From JAJNBD01 sp964471475 (GTDB lineage Bacteria; Pseudomonadota; Gammaproteobacteria; CAISUE01): DNA of 34,199 bases. Location: contig CAYYFQ010000022.1 in assembly GCA_964471475.1 (NCBI GenBank), positions 1 to 34,199 of the forward strand. The letters are read 5' to 3'. The notes beneath the pieces are model-generated. The model was not told the DNA's origin, made no database searches, and saw nothing but the letters and a program-made list of their open reading frames with translations. The stretch's first letter is position 1. Every line of letters begins with the position of its first letter. This document shows, one piece after another, positions 9,375 through 17,252 of the stretch. Position numbers and translations under genes: made by a program.

Positions 9375-11240
9375 TTATGTTGTATAGGGTGGTTGTTTAG
9401 GCTCTTCTGTGGCGACGCTTGCAGGATCTACGACTTCTTTTGGTAAACCACTAGGTGCGGAATCAGTTGCGATCATTTCGCGAGAACACTCGCCAAAAAA
9501 CCTTGAGAAAGGAGCGCTTGTTTGCGCGCAATCACCAGAAGCCAACGACTCCTCTAGTTTTTTCGTGCAAAGTATTAAACATTCTGTTTTAAATAGTTCA
9601 ACTACCCCTGCACATTTTTCAAGCTTTACACGGTTAGCAGCGCAACGCGTAGGTAGATCCTCAAAGCTTTTTGCTATTTTAGCAGAAACCATTGGAATAT
9701 CGTTTTGGAGTGTGTTCTCAAAAATTTTTTCTAAAATAAAAGTACCAACAAAAAAAGTATAAGTGCTTTTAGTTGTTCGTACTTCTTGTTGAACTTTTTT
9801 ATAAAATTCTAAAGCTAGTGTCGTTATTATTTGCGCGAAATTTTCTAATAAAATAGTGTTTCCAGGCTCCTGCTTTAATAAAGCTTCTGCCAAAAATTCT
9901 TGTAATTTCGTTGATATTTCAAGTGATGGGTGAAATTTTTTTTTATTTCTCATTAGAGTGCTAAAAAATTTATCTGCTAGTTCTTTTTCAGCACTTTCTT
10001 TGCATGTTTTTGGGTCGTAGAGACTGTCAAGTATTGTATGAAGACTATTTCTCAATAGGACCATCTTTTTTTCTGATTCTTTATCTACACTCGAAACGGT
10101 TTCTGTGTCTACACTAGTAACGGTGCCAGGGCGATAATCGGGCAGGCGTCTTAAACAACTATCTCTAAATATTGCGAAAATACTTGTGAACTCTTCGGTA
10201 TCAAATTTAGAGTTGTTTTTAGTTTTTTTCTTGCTTTGAAGGAGTTCAAAGCTTTCACCAATATCTTGTTGGATACTTTCTGAAGGTGTAAGAAGAAGAA
10301 TTTCAGTTAAGATATGAATACCCACATGCAAGTGATAAATAAGTTTGGTGGTCCTTTTTCCTGTATCACGCATTCTGTAATATTTCGAAGCTGGACGCGC
10401 TATTATTTCTGCAAAATGTTGTAATAAGATGCTTCTTCTATCCAGTGCTTGTTTTGACGATAGAAATCTATTTAATTGGTCTTTAAGTTCTGGATCCTCG
10501 CTTATTACATCAGTAAAATCAGTGTCACCAGGCTTTATCCTGCTTAACTGATTAGAGGCATACCAGTGGTATCTCTCGCCAACTATTGTTTGAAGCATTT
10601 CTATAAACCAGTTAACACACTCCTCAACAGAGCTACTTGAAAAGCATGTAAAGATTTCTTCTGGGGCGTTAGCGGTAGTAGCCCTAACCGGTGGTCCTGA
10701 AGCACCTGAGGCGGCAGTATTTTGGCTTTGACGAGGAAAGTAAGGAGCGCAATTTAAGTTGAGCGTCACTTTGTCGCTTCTATGAGAAGAATTGGTCTGA
10801 CTTGGTTCAGTAGATAAGGTGGGTGCTTCACTTGATTTAGCATCGATTGCTTTAGGACGATGTTCTTCAGCTTGCTCAAGTTGTTTTGTTTTTACTGTGA
10901 TTAAGTTAGCTTCTAGTTCAATTAAAAAAGGAAGGATACTTGTTTCAGCACTACGAGTTTCCGTACTACGAGGAGTTTCAGCACTACGAGCAAAGAAATA
11001 TACGCTCCATTGATGTACTCTTTTATCTGTCGAACTTGATGCGGTTGCGAATTTGCTTTCTACCACCTTGTCTATCTCATCATTTGAAGGAGTATATATT
11101 GAAGGGTTATATGTATTTTTTTTAAACCCTTCCATCTCTAGCAATTGTTTTGCCAAAGATTTTTCTAACTGTTGGTTTATTTGCGCAGGATTGGCTTGTG
11201 GAGGATCATCGGCTTGTGGTAGTTGTTTATTTCGTAGCAC
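9375..11240 (-). CDS. 621 aa protein with an internally duplicated helical domain, candidate effector
   Basis: Family not recognised. There is no signal peptide or membrane span. Residues 1-200 are a Ser/Thr/Glu/Pro-rich low-complexity region. Two homologous helical units follow: about residues 202-363 and 393-562. Matching landmarks are ILLQHFAEII/ILLENFAQII, KYYR/EFYK, RTTKLIYHLHVGIHILTEI/RTTKSTYTFFVGTFILEKI, IGESFELL/IAKSFEDL and FRDSCLRRL/FKTECLILC. The linker between them carries a short repeat (TSVDTETVSSVD). The start is GTG at 11240, with AGGAA about 9 bases upstream. It is transcribed toward icmV, whose PmrA-like box begins 66 bp beyond its stop, and has its own PmrA-like box. Position, base composition like its neighbours and lack of an enzyme fold suggest a Dot/Icm substrate, by inference only. 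Confidence 0.75.
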   Translation of the reverse strand: MLRNKQLPQADDPPQANPAQINQQLEKSLAKQLLEMEGFKKNTYNPSIYTPSNDEIDKVVESKFATASSSTDKRVHQWSVYFFARSAETPRSTETRSAETSILPFLIELEANLITVKTKQLEQAEEHRPKAIDAKSSEAPTLSTEPSQTNSSHRSDKVTLNLNCAPYFPRQSQNTAASGASGPPVRATTANAPEEIFTCFSSSSVEECVNWFIEMLQTIVGERYHWYASNQLSRIKPGDTDFTDVISEDPELKDQLNRFLSSKQALDRRSILLQHFAEIIARPASKYYRMRDTGKRTTKLIYHLHVGIHILTEILLLTPSESIQQDIGESFELLQSKKKTKNNSKFDTEEFTSIFAIFRDSCLRRLPDYRPGTVTSVDTETVSSVDKESEKKMVLLRNSLHTILDSLYDPKTCKESAEKELADKFFSTLMRNKKKFHPSLEISTKLQEFLAEALLKQEPGNTILLENFAQIITTLALEFYKKVQQEVRTTKSTYTFFVGTFILEKIFENTLQNDIPMVSAKIAKSFEDLPTRCAANRVKLEKCAGVVELFKTECLILCTKKLEESLASGDCAQTSAPFSRFFGECSREMIATDSAPSGLPKEVVDPASVATEEPKQPPYTT

Positions 11241-11335
11241 AATAATAATTCCTGATTTTTCTGTGAATCAACAGGTCACATTTTTAGATATAACATGTTA
11301 TTTTCTTGTTATTTTGAAACCATGTTACTCTATTT

Positions 11336-11355
11336 AACATTAAAAATATCTTAAG
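11336..11355 (-). promoter_or_regulatory. PmrA-box-like element upstream of the 621 aa gene
   Basis: The minus strand reads CTTAAGATA-TT-TTTAATGTT, with both halves matching 7 of 9 positions of the Legionella/Coxiella PmrA consensus (from memory, cTTAATatT-N2-cTTAATatT) at the right 11-base spacing. It lies about 96 bp before the GTG start. Seeing the same kind of element upstream of icmV raises its credibility, but AT-rich DNA can give such matches by chance. Confidence 0.45.
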
Positions 11356-11417
11356 GGCACCTCTATAAAGTAACTAGTCACGCCCGGCCTCTGTGAGCGA
11401 TGATTTTTGAATTTGCG

Positions 11418-11445
11418 TCGCCTCTCCCCTTTGCGGGAGAGGCGA
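11418..11445. repeat. GC-rich perfect hairpin
   Basis: An 11-bp perfect stem, TCGCCTCTCCC (11418-11428) and GGGAGAGGCGA (11435-11445), has a 6-base loop (CTTTGC). No T-tract follows on either strand, so it is not a canonical terminator. The GGGAGAGG palindrome type is a common dispersed intergenic repeat. It abuts the half copy of repeat A almost directly. Confidence 0.6.
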
Positions 11446-11451
11446 TTCCTC

Positions 11452-11530
11452 TTCTAAGTGAAAGAAAGTTTTAGCTTGCGGAAAAGACAACGTTAGAATC
11501 CAGTATCTTCAAGTACGATGGGTATATACT
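11452..11530 (+). repeat. Repeat A, half copy (79 bp)
   Basis: This 79-bp block, from TTCTAAGTGAAAGAAAG to GGGTATATACT, matches 22597-22675 at 76 of 79 positions. Only the right arm of the palindromic element is present; the left arm seen at 22506-22575 is missing, replaced by the GC-rich hairpin at 11418-11445. It does not overlap a gene. Confidence 0.9.
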
Positions 11531-11533
11531 TAT

Positions 11534-11572
11534 AAAAATTGAAAGATCTCAGCTTCGGTGAACTGAGATCTT
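11534..11572 (-). terminator. Rho-independent terminator of the small secreted protein gene
   Basis: A perfect 10-bp stem, AAGATCTCAG (11543-11552) and CTGAGATCTT (11563-11572), is followed on the minus strand by TCAATTTTT. It lies 14 bp beyond the stop codon of the gene at 11586-11972, in the right orientation to end that transcript. Confidence 0.8.
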
Positions 11573-11585
11573 AGGGGATAAAGCT

Positions 11586-11972
11586 TTAGTGAGTTTTCGC
11601 TAAAGAAGTAGTAAACACGCCGCTCATTGGGTCAGTGCCAAGATCTTTGGTAGGCGTAATAGAAACTGTATAATATTTACCGCCCATCGCATACAAATCG
11701 CACTCTTGCATAGGGTGTTGCTGAGAGATTGTTCCTTTAGTTGTTCCGTCTCCACAATCTACCGTAGCGGTATTACCAGAATTATAACCCGCATCTTGTA
11801 AAATAACATAATAAGTGCCCCCATATACCGTAAAAGTAGCAGGGTTACTCATAGATTGCACATGCCAGGGTACCGGCAGATTTAAAGGATGTTGTGATAT
11901 AGTAGAGGACGGGGAGGCTGTTGCTACCGTTGCTAGCATGGATAATACACTTATGAGAATTGATTTTTTCAT
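11586..11972 (-). CDS. Small secreted protein of unknown function (128 aa)
   Basis: I do not recognise the family. The product starts with a clear Sec signal peptide (MKKSILISVLSMLATVATAS, cleavage likely after ATAS) and leaves a mature domain of about 108 residues. This is rich in Gly, Thr, Tyr and Ser, with two Cys (in VDCGDGT and MQECDLY) that could form a disulfide in the periplasm. Alternating hydrophobic stretches (ATFTVYGGTYYVILQ, GGKYYTVSITP) suggest a small beta-sandwich. The ATG follows a TTAGGAGC ribosome site about 9 bases upstream, and the gene is followed by a strong terminator, so it appears monocistronic. It is divergent from secG, where many relatives have tpiA. It may be a periplasmic or secreted accessory protein. 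Confidence 0.8.
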   Translation of the reverse strand: MKKSILISVLSMLATVATASPSSTISQHPLNLPVPWHVQSMSNPATFTVYGGTYYVILQDAGYNSGNTATVDCGDGTTKGTISQQHPMQECDLYAMGGKYYTVSITPTKDLGTDPMSGVFTTSLAKTH

Positions 11973-12127
11973 AATTATAAGCTCCTAAGATTTAAGAAAA
12001 ATAAAGTAACAATTGCTTTTCGCCGCTCATTGTAGCACAGCAGCCAACAAAGAGTATCGCTAAACTGCTCAGTGTTGTCTTAACAAAGTGATAAGCTCCT
12101 CTTATTACCAAGCCTATTTTAAAGCCT

Positions 12128-12156
12128 TTGTCTATCGACAGAATCAATGCTATAAT
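12128..12156 (+). promoter_or_regulatory. Sigma70-type promoter for secG-tRNA-nuo
   Basis: TTGTCT (12128-12133) and a perfect TATAAT (12151-12156) are separated by 17 bp. The next gene is secG (ATG 12228), giving a leader of about 65 bases. No other comparable promoter was seen before nuoA, so this could drive secG, the tRNA and the nuo genes together. Confidence 0.65.
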
Positions 12157-12227
12157 TTTCGCTTTTTACAGGATATGTCATTTGCCTCGCATGATTTGAA
12201 TGACAATCAACAATACTGAGGGTAAAC

Positions 12228-12566
12228 ATGTATTCTTTTGTTTTATTTTTGCATATTGTCATTTGCTTAGTCTTACTCGCGTTAATTTTAATTCAACGTA
12301 CAAAAGCGGGAGATATAGGTTCTTCTTTCGGTGCTGGGGCTTCCACCAGTATGTTTGGTGCAAGTGGTGCGACCTCTTTTTTAGTGAAATTAACTACGCT
12401 GTTTGGTGTGTTGTTTTTTGCGACGAGTTTAACGTTGGGGATATTGTCTATGCACTATGCGAAACAACATAGTGTAGAAAACGCCGTGATTGCGGCAGCT
12501 TCGCAAGTAGATAGCAGCAAGACAGCTAATGCTCCTGTGTTACCTACAGGGCCTACTCCAACCTAA
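12228..12566 (+). CDS. secG: SecG, protein-export membrane subunit
   Basis: SecG is the small subunit of the SecYEG translocon, stimulating protein export across the inner membrane. The 112-residue product has two hydrophobic spans (about 3-21 and 55-77) separated by the hallmark SecG loop LIQRTKAGDIGSSFGAGAS followed by MFGASGATSFLVKLT. The C-terminal tail is a variable Ala/Pro/Thr segment, usual for the family. The ATG at 12228 has a TGAGGGT ribosome site 5 bases upstream. In Legionella and Coxiella secG typically precedes tRNA-Leu and nuoA, exactly as here, but the usual upstream tpiA is absent. Confidence 0.95.
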   Translation: MYSFVLFLHIVICLVLLALILIQRTKAGDIGSSFGAGASTSMFGASGATSFLVKLTTLFGVLFFATSLTLGILSMHYAKQHSVENAVIAAASQVDSSKTANAPVLPTGPTPT

Positions 12567-12573
12567 AATTATT

Positions 12574-12658
12574 GCCGACGTGGTGGAATTGGTAGACACA
12601 CCATCTTGAGGGGGTGGCGGCGCAAGCCGTATGAGTTCGAGTCTCATCGTCGGCACCA
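12574..12658 (+). tRNA. tRNA-Leu (anticodon GAG)
   Basis: This 85-base tRNA has encoded CCA. The acceptor arms GCCGACG and CGTCGGC pair fully, the D-arm region is GTGGAATTGGTAGACAC, the anticodon stem is CCATC/GGTGG around loop TTGAGGG (anticodon GAG, reading CUC and CUU), a long variable arm (GGCGCAAGCC) marks a class II tRNA, and the T arm is ATGAGTTCGAGTCTCAT. It lies 7 bp after secG and 24 bp before nuoA, so it is probably processed from the same transcript. Confidence 0.97.
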
Positions 12659-12682
12659 TTTATTTATAAAAGAGTCATGCGT

Positions 12683-13036
12683 ATGAACGCTTATTTTGCC
12701 ATTTTAGTTTTTATTGGTATTGGTTTATTAATAGGAATTGTTCCTATTCTTGCTGGCCACTTGATTGCTAAAAAACATCCGACAGCAATCAAAGATTCTG
12801 CCTATGAATGTGGTTTTCCGGCGTTTGGTGATGCGCGCTTGCCCTTTGATGTGCGTTATTATTTAGTGGCCATTTTGTTTTTGTTATTTGATTTAGAAAC
12901 CGCATTTTTATTTCCGTGGGCAGTGAGTTTACGCACACTTAAAGTACCTGGATTAATTGCTATGGGAATTTTCCTCATGATGTTAGTGTTGGGTTTTATT
13001 TATGAATGGCGCAAAGGCGCTCTCGAGTGGGAGTAA
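12683..13036 (+). CDS. nuoA: NADH-quinone oxidoreductase subunit A
   Basis: NuoA is a small membrane subunit of respiratory complex I, at the join between the peripheral and membrane arms. The 117-residue product has three transmembrane helices (about 4-26, 60-80 and 88-108) and the family signature SAYECGFPAFGDARLPFDVR in the loop, followed by YYLVAILFLLFDLETAFLFP. The ORF could start at ATG 12677, but AAAGAG at 12668-12673 is better spaced (9 bases) for ATG 12683. nuoB follows after 4 bases. Confidence 0.96.
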   Translation: MNAYFAILVFIGIGLLIGIVPILAGHLIAKKHPTAIKDSAYECGFPAFGDARLPFDVRYYLVAILFLLFDLETAFLFPWAVSLRTLKVPGLIAMGIFLMMLVLGFIYEWRKGALEWE

Positions 13037-13040
13037 GTTC

Positions 13041-13538
13041 ATGTCAGTCGATGCCATTATTCCTCAAGATTTTCAAGAAAAAGGTTTTTTTACCACTACC
13101 TTAGATAAACTATTTGATTGGGCGGCGACCGGTTCTTTATGGCCCATGTCTTTTGGGTTGGCTTGCTGTGCAGTAGAGATGATGCAAGCCGGTGCTTCAC
13201 GCTATGATTTGGATCGTTTTGGAGTAATGTTTCGACCAAGCCCACGTCAATCAGATGTCATGATTGTCGCAGGCACCTTGTGTAATAAAATGGCCCCTGC
13301 TTTGCGTCGTGTGTATGATCAAATGGCAGACCCAAAATACGTCATTTCTATGGGGTCTTGTGCGAATGGTGGTGGGTATTATCACTATTCTTACTCGGTC
13401 GTTCGTGGGTGTGATCGTATCGTGCCCGTGGATATTTATGTGCCTGGTTGCCCCCCTACGGCAGAAGCATTGGTGTATGGAATCATTCAGCTACAAAATA
13501 AGATTCGCCGTACCCCATTAATTCTTGACCGAGATTAA
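13041..13538 (+). CDS. nuoB: NADH-quinone oxidoreductase subunit B
   Basis: NuoB carries iron-sulfur cluster N2, the last redox centre before quinone. The 165-residue protein shows the tandem Cys ligands in GLACCAVEMM (Cys42, Cys43), Cys107 in GSCANGGG and Cys137 in VPGCPPT, all four N2 ligands. The frame is open from 13002, but the ATG at 13041, 4 bp past the nuoA stop, gives the family length and avoids overlapping nuoA. nuoC begins one base after its stop. Confidence 0.97.
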   Translation: MSVDAIIPQDFQEKGFFTTTLDKLFDWAATGSLWPMSFGLACCAVEMMQAGASRYDLDRFGVMFRPSPRQSDVMIVAGTLCNKMAPALRRVYDQMADPKYVISMGSCANGGGYYHYSYSVVRGCDRIVPVDIYVPGCPPTAEALVYGIIQLQNKIRRTPLILDRD

Positions 13539-13539
13539 T

Positions 13540-14214
13540 ATGGATTCTTTAAATCAAACATTATTAACACATCGATTGCAACATCATTTAGGCGAGCGGT
13601 TGGGGGAAATTGCGCAGCACAAAGATGTTGTGTGTATAGAAATTGCGCCTGAAAATTTGTTAAGCGTCGCTAAAATTTTACGCGATGAACCGGAGTTGGC
13701 TTTTGAACAATGTATGGATGTGTGTGGCGTGGATTATTTATATTATGGGATGACAGAATGGGAAACCACCAAAGCCACTTCCAGAGGTTTTGAGCGCGCA
13801 GTAGAAAAAATAGAGAAAGGGGCGCGGGTAGTTTCTTGGGATAAACCTCGTTTTGCAGTGGTTTATCAATTACTCTCGCAAAAAAATAATTGGCGTTTGC
13901 GTATGCGTGTTTTTCCCGAGCAAGAAAATTTAATCTTAGATTCATTAATTCATATTTGGCCTGCAGTTGATTGGTATGAGCGCGAAGCTTTTGACATGTT
14001 TGGTTTTTTATTTAAAGGGCACCCTGATTTGCGACGCATCATGACGGATTATGGTTTTGTTGGGCATCCTTTTCGTAAAGATTTTCCTTTATCTGGTTAT
14101 GTGGAAGTGCGTTATGATGCCGCCTCAAGTCGCGTCATTTACGAGCCTGTGAATATTCAGCCGCGCGTATTAGTCCCTAAAGTCATTCGGAATAACGGTA
14201 ACAATCGAGCATAA
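13540..14214 (+). CDS. nuoC: NADH-quinone oxidoreductase subunit C
   Basis: NuoC (30-kDa subunit) is a peripheral-arm protein beside NuoD. The 224-residue product carries the family signature REAFDMFGFLFKGHPDLRRI followed by MTDYGFVGHPFRKDFPLSG. It is a separate NuoC rather than the NuoCD fusion of enterobacteria. The ATG at 13540 follows the nuoB stop by one base; an in-frame TTG at 13525 exists but has no ribosome site. Translation probably relies on coupling with nuoB, since the Shine-Dalgarno sequence is weak. Confidence 0.96.
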   Translation: MDSLNQTLLTHRLQHHLGERLGEIAQHKDVVCIEIAPENLLSVAKILRDEPELAFEQCMDVCGVDYLYYGMTEWETTKATSRGFERAVEKIEKGARVVSWDKPRFAVVYQLLSQKNNWRLRMRVFPEQENLILDSLIHIWPAVDWYEREAFDMFGFLFKGHPDLRRIMTDYGFVGHPFRKDFPLSGYVEVRYDAASSRVIYEPVNIQPRVLVPKVIRNNGNNRA

Positions 14215-14220
14215 TTCATT

Positions 14221-15471
14221 ATGGCAGATATTCACAACTACACCCTCAACTTTGGTCCACAACATCCTGCGGCGCATGGAGTGTTGCGTTTAGTGCTTGA
14301 GCTTAATGGGGAAGTCATTCAACGTGCTGACCCACACATTGGGTTATTGCATCGTGGTACAGAAAAACTGGCTGAAACTAAACCCTATAATCAAAGTATT
14401 GGTTATATGGATCGTTTGGATTATGTATCAATGTTATGCAATGAACATGCCTATGTGCTTGCGATCGAAAAATTACTAGGTATTACTCCGCCTCTGCGTG
14501 CCCAATATATTCGCGTGATGTTTGATGAGATCACTCGCATTTTAAATCATTTACTTTGGCTTGGTGCTTGTGGTTTAGATTTGGGAGCGATGTCGATTTT
14601 TTTATACGCTTTTGCAGAACGTGAAGATTTGATTGATGCTTATGAAGCTGTATCGGGTGCACGTATGCATGCCACGTATTATCGCCCGGGAGGAGTGTAT
14701 CGAGATTTACCGTTAACGATGCCTAAATATGAACCTTCGATTTTTACCGATGCCAAAGAAACCGCCAAGCGTAATGCGAATCGCGAAGGCTCTTTGCTTG
14801 ATTTTATCAAAGATTTTACGGATCGTTTTCCGGCTCGCATTGATGCTTACGAAACTTTATTAACCGAAAATCGTATTTGGAAACAGCGAACAGTAGATGT
14901 GGGAATAATTTCGCCTGAGCGTGCGCTTGCACTTGGCTTCTCAGGACCCGTATTGCGAGGATGCGGAGTAGAGTGGGATCTTCGTCGCAAACAGCCTTAT
15001 GAAGTATATGACCAATTAGATTTTGCAATTCCTGTTGGAACTAATGGGGATTGCTATGATCGCTATTTGGTGCGCGTACAAGAAATGCGTGAATCGACTA
15101 AGATTATTCGTCAATGCGTCGAGTGGTTGGCTAAAAATCCTGGCCCAATAAGTTTAGAAGATAAGTGCGTCCCCCCTAGGCGTGTCGTGATGAAAGAAAA
15201 CATGGAATCGTTGATTCATCATTTTAAATTATTTACTGAAGGTTATTGTGTTCCTGTAGGAGAAGTATATGCGGCTGTTGAACATCCCAAGGGAGAATTT
15301 GGTATTTTTCTTATTTCTGATGGCGCTAATAAACCTTATCGATTAAAAATTCGAGCGGCCGGGTTTCCCCATTTAGCGGCGTTAAATGAATTATGCAAAG
15401 GCTATATGTTAGCGGATATGGTAGGAATTTTGTCCGCGCAAGATATTGTGTTTGGTGAGATTGATCGGTAG
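14221..15471 (+). CDS. nuoD: NADH-quinone oxidoreductase subunit D
   Basis: NuoD (49-kDa subunit) forms much of the quinone pocket of complex I. At 416 residues it has the usual length. Recognisable stretches are NFGPQHPAAHGVLRLVLELN and ADPHIGLLHRGTEKLAE near the N-terminus, EITRILNHLLWLGACGLDLG in the middle, GARMHATYYRPGG, and the C-terminal SAQDIVFGEIDR. It lies 6 bp after nuoC and 9 bp before nuoE. Confidence 0.97.
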   Translation: MADIHNYTLNFGPQHPAAHGVLRLVLELNGEVIQRADPHIGLLHRGTEKLAETKPYNQSIGYMDRLDYVSMLCNEHAYVLAIEKLLGITPPLRAQYIRVMFDEITRILNHLLWLGACGLDLGAMSIFLYAFAEREDLIDAYEAVSGARMHATYYRPGGVYRDLPLTMPKYEPSIFTDAKETAKRNANREGSLLDFIKDFTDRFPARIDAYETLLTENRIWKQRTVDVGIISPERALALGFSGPVLRGCGVEWDLRRKQPYEVYDQLDFAIPVGTNGDCYDRYLVRVQEMRESTKIIRQCVEWLAKNPGPISLEDKCVPPRRVVMKENMESLIHHFKLFTEGYCVPVGEVYAAVEHPKGEFGIFLISDGANKPYRLKIRAAGFPHLAALNELCKGYMLADMVGILSAQDIVFGEIDR

Positions 15472-15480
15472 AGGTGACTC

Positions 15481-15966
15481 ATGTTGCAACAACTAATATC
15501 CGCAGACGACATAAAAAAAATCGATGCGTGGATAGCGAAATTTCCAAGTACTCAAAAACAATCGGCTGTGTTAGCCACTTTATTAATCATTCAAAAAGCC
15601 AATCATGGTTGGCTCACGGATGCATTGCTTGAAGCGGTGGCTAATTATTTAGATATGCCGAAAATTGCTGTCTACGAGGTAGCTACTTTTTATTCTATGT
15701 ATGAATTGCAGCCCATCGGCAAACATAAAATTTCTGTTTGTACCAATTTGCCTTGTCAATTACGCGGTTGCCAAAAAATTGTGGATCACTTGGAAAAAAA
15801 ATGCCAAACCAAATTAGGCGAAACGAGTGCTGATGGCAAATTTACTTTGCGTGAAGTGGAATGCATGGGAGCATGCATTGGTGCGCCTATGCTGGAATAC
15901 AACGATCAATATTACGAAAATCTCACGTCCGAAAAAGTCGATGCACTGTTGGAGTCGATGAAATGA
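15481..15966 (+). CDS. nuoE: NADH-quinone oxidoreductase subunit E
   Basis: NuoE (24-kDa subunit) is part of the NADH-dehydrogenase module and binds a 2Fe-2S cluster with a thioredoxin-like fold. The 161-residue protein has the four ligands in the expected pattern: Cys87 and Cys92 (CTNLPC), Cys128 and Cys132 (CMGAC). The N-terminal helical domain includes VYEVATFYSMYELQPIGKHK. Its stop overlaps the nuoF start (ATGA), a sign of coupled translation. Confidence 0.97.
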   Translation: MLQQLISADDIKKIDAWIAKFPSTQKQSAVLATLLIIQKANHGWLTDALLEAVANYLDMPKIAVYEVATFYSMYELQPIGKHKISVCTNLPCQLRGCQKIVDHLEKKCQTKLGETSADGKFTLREVECMGACIGAPMLEYNDQYYENLTSEKVDALLESMK

Positions 15967-17252
15967 TTCAATTAAACCAAGTATGTTATCGCACCTTACA
16001 TCTCCCTGAATCATGGACTTTACAAGCTTACGAAAGTGTCGGTGGTTGGGAAGTATGGCGAAAAATTTTAAAAGAAAAAACACCTGCGGAGCAATTAATT
16101 GCTGACTTAAAAGCGGCTAGTTTGCGTGGGCGAGGAGGGGCTGGTTTTCCGACTGGCTTGAAATGGAGCTTTGTTCCTCAATCGGCTCCGGGTCAAAAAT
16201 ATTTATTGTGCAATTCGGATGAAGGTGAGCCTGGTACTTGCAAAGATCGCGATATTTTACGTTTTAATCCTCATCAATTATTAGAAGGAATGGCTATTGG
16301 GTGTTACATTATGGGCGCCACGGTAGGCTACAACTATATTCGTGGAGAATATCATGAAGCTTTTATGCGTTGTGAAGGTGCGTTGCAAGAAGCTCTAGCA
16401 GCAGGATTGCTCGGTAAAAATATTTTAGGTTCAGGAGTAGAGATTAATCTTTTTAATGTGACAGGTGCAGGCGCTTATATTTGTGGTGAAGAAACAGCTT
16501 TGATGGATTCCTTAGAAGGCAAAAAAGGGATGCCACGTTTTAAACCACCTTTCCCTGCAAACTACGGGTTATATGGACGGCCTACGACGATAAATAATAC
16601 TGAAACCATTACCTCCGTACCCGTGATTTTACAAAAAGGTCCTCAATGGTTTTTAGACCTCGGTACCCCACCTAATAGTGGTGGGACGAAGATTTTTTGC
16701 GTTTCTGGTCAAGTTAACAAACCGGGAAATTTTGAAGCACCTTTAGGTATTCCTTTTGCTACTTTGTTGGACTTAGCGGGTGGAGTCAGAACTGGATATC
16801 AATTAAAAGCAGTGATTCCTGGCGGCTCTTCGATGCCAGTGTTACCTGCAAGTACGATGATGGAAGTCAACATGGATTATGATTCCCTTCAAAAAGCAGG
16901 CTCTTTATTAGGTTCGGGAGCTGTCATCGTCATGGATAATACTACTTGTATGGTGCGAGCACTTGAGCGTTTATCGCGTTTTTATATGCATGAATCTTGC
17001 GGTCAATGCACTCCATGTCGTGAAGGCTCTGGATGGCTTTGGCGTATCGTTCATCGCATCGAAAATGGCCAGGGTCGAGTTGTTGATCTTGAGCTTTTAG
17101 ATCGCGTAGCCGCTAATATTTGCGGACGCACTATTTGTGCAATGGGAGAAGCTGCTGCATGGCCGGTGCAAGGAATGTTGCGCCACTTTCGTGATGAATT
17201 TTTGTATCACATCGAGCATAAGACTTGTTTGCCTGGGTGTCAGCATGATTGA
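15963..17252 (+). CDS. nuoF: NADH-quinone oxidoreductase subunit F
   Basis: NuoF (51-kDa subunit) binds NADH, FMN and a 4Fe-4S cluster and is the electron entry point of complex I. The 429-residue protein has the glycine-rich nucleotide motif GRGGAGFPTGLKW (from about residue 56), the NSDEGEPGTCKDRDI segment, the cluster ligands Cys346, Cys349 and Cys352 (CGQCTPC) and Cys392 (GRTICAMG). The start is the ATG overlapping the nuoE stop. The end (HKTCLPGCQHD) runs 8 bases into leuS. nuoG should follow but does not, so this is the last nuo gene here; nuoF itself appears intact. Confidence 0.97.
   Translation: MIQLNQVCYRTLHLPESWTLQAYESVGGWEVWRKILKEKTPAEQLIADLKAASLRGRGGAGFPTGLKWSFVPQSAPGQKYLLCNSDEGEPGTCKDRDILRFNPHQLLEGMAIGCYIMGATVGYNYIRGEYHEAFMRCEGALQEALAAGLLGKNILGSGVEINLFNVTGAGAYICGEETALMDSLEGKKGMPRFKPPFPANYGLYGRPTTINNTETITSVPVILQKGPQWFLDLGTPPNSGGTKIFCVSGQVNKPGNFEAPLGIPFATLLDLAGGVRTGYQLKAVIPGGSSMPVLPASTMMEVNMDYDSLQKAGSLLGSGAVIVMDNTTCMVRALERLSRFYMHESCGQCTPCREGSGWLWRIVHRIENGQGRVVDLELLDRVAANICGRTICAMGEAAAWPVQGMLRHFRDEFLYHIEHKTCLPGCQHD

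Noticed and set aside
13002..13040. N-terminal extension of NuoB
   Set aside because: It lies inside nuoA in another frame and adds 13 residues foreign to the family; ATG 13041 fits.
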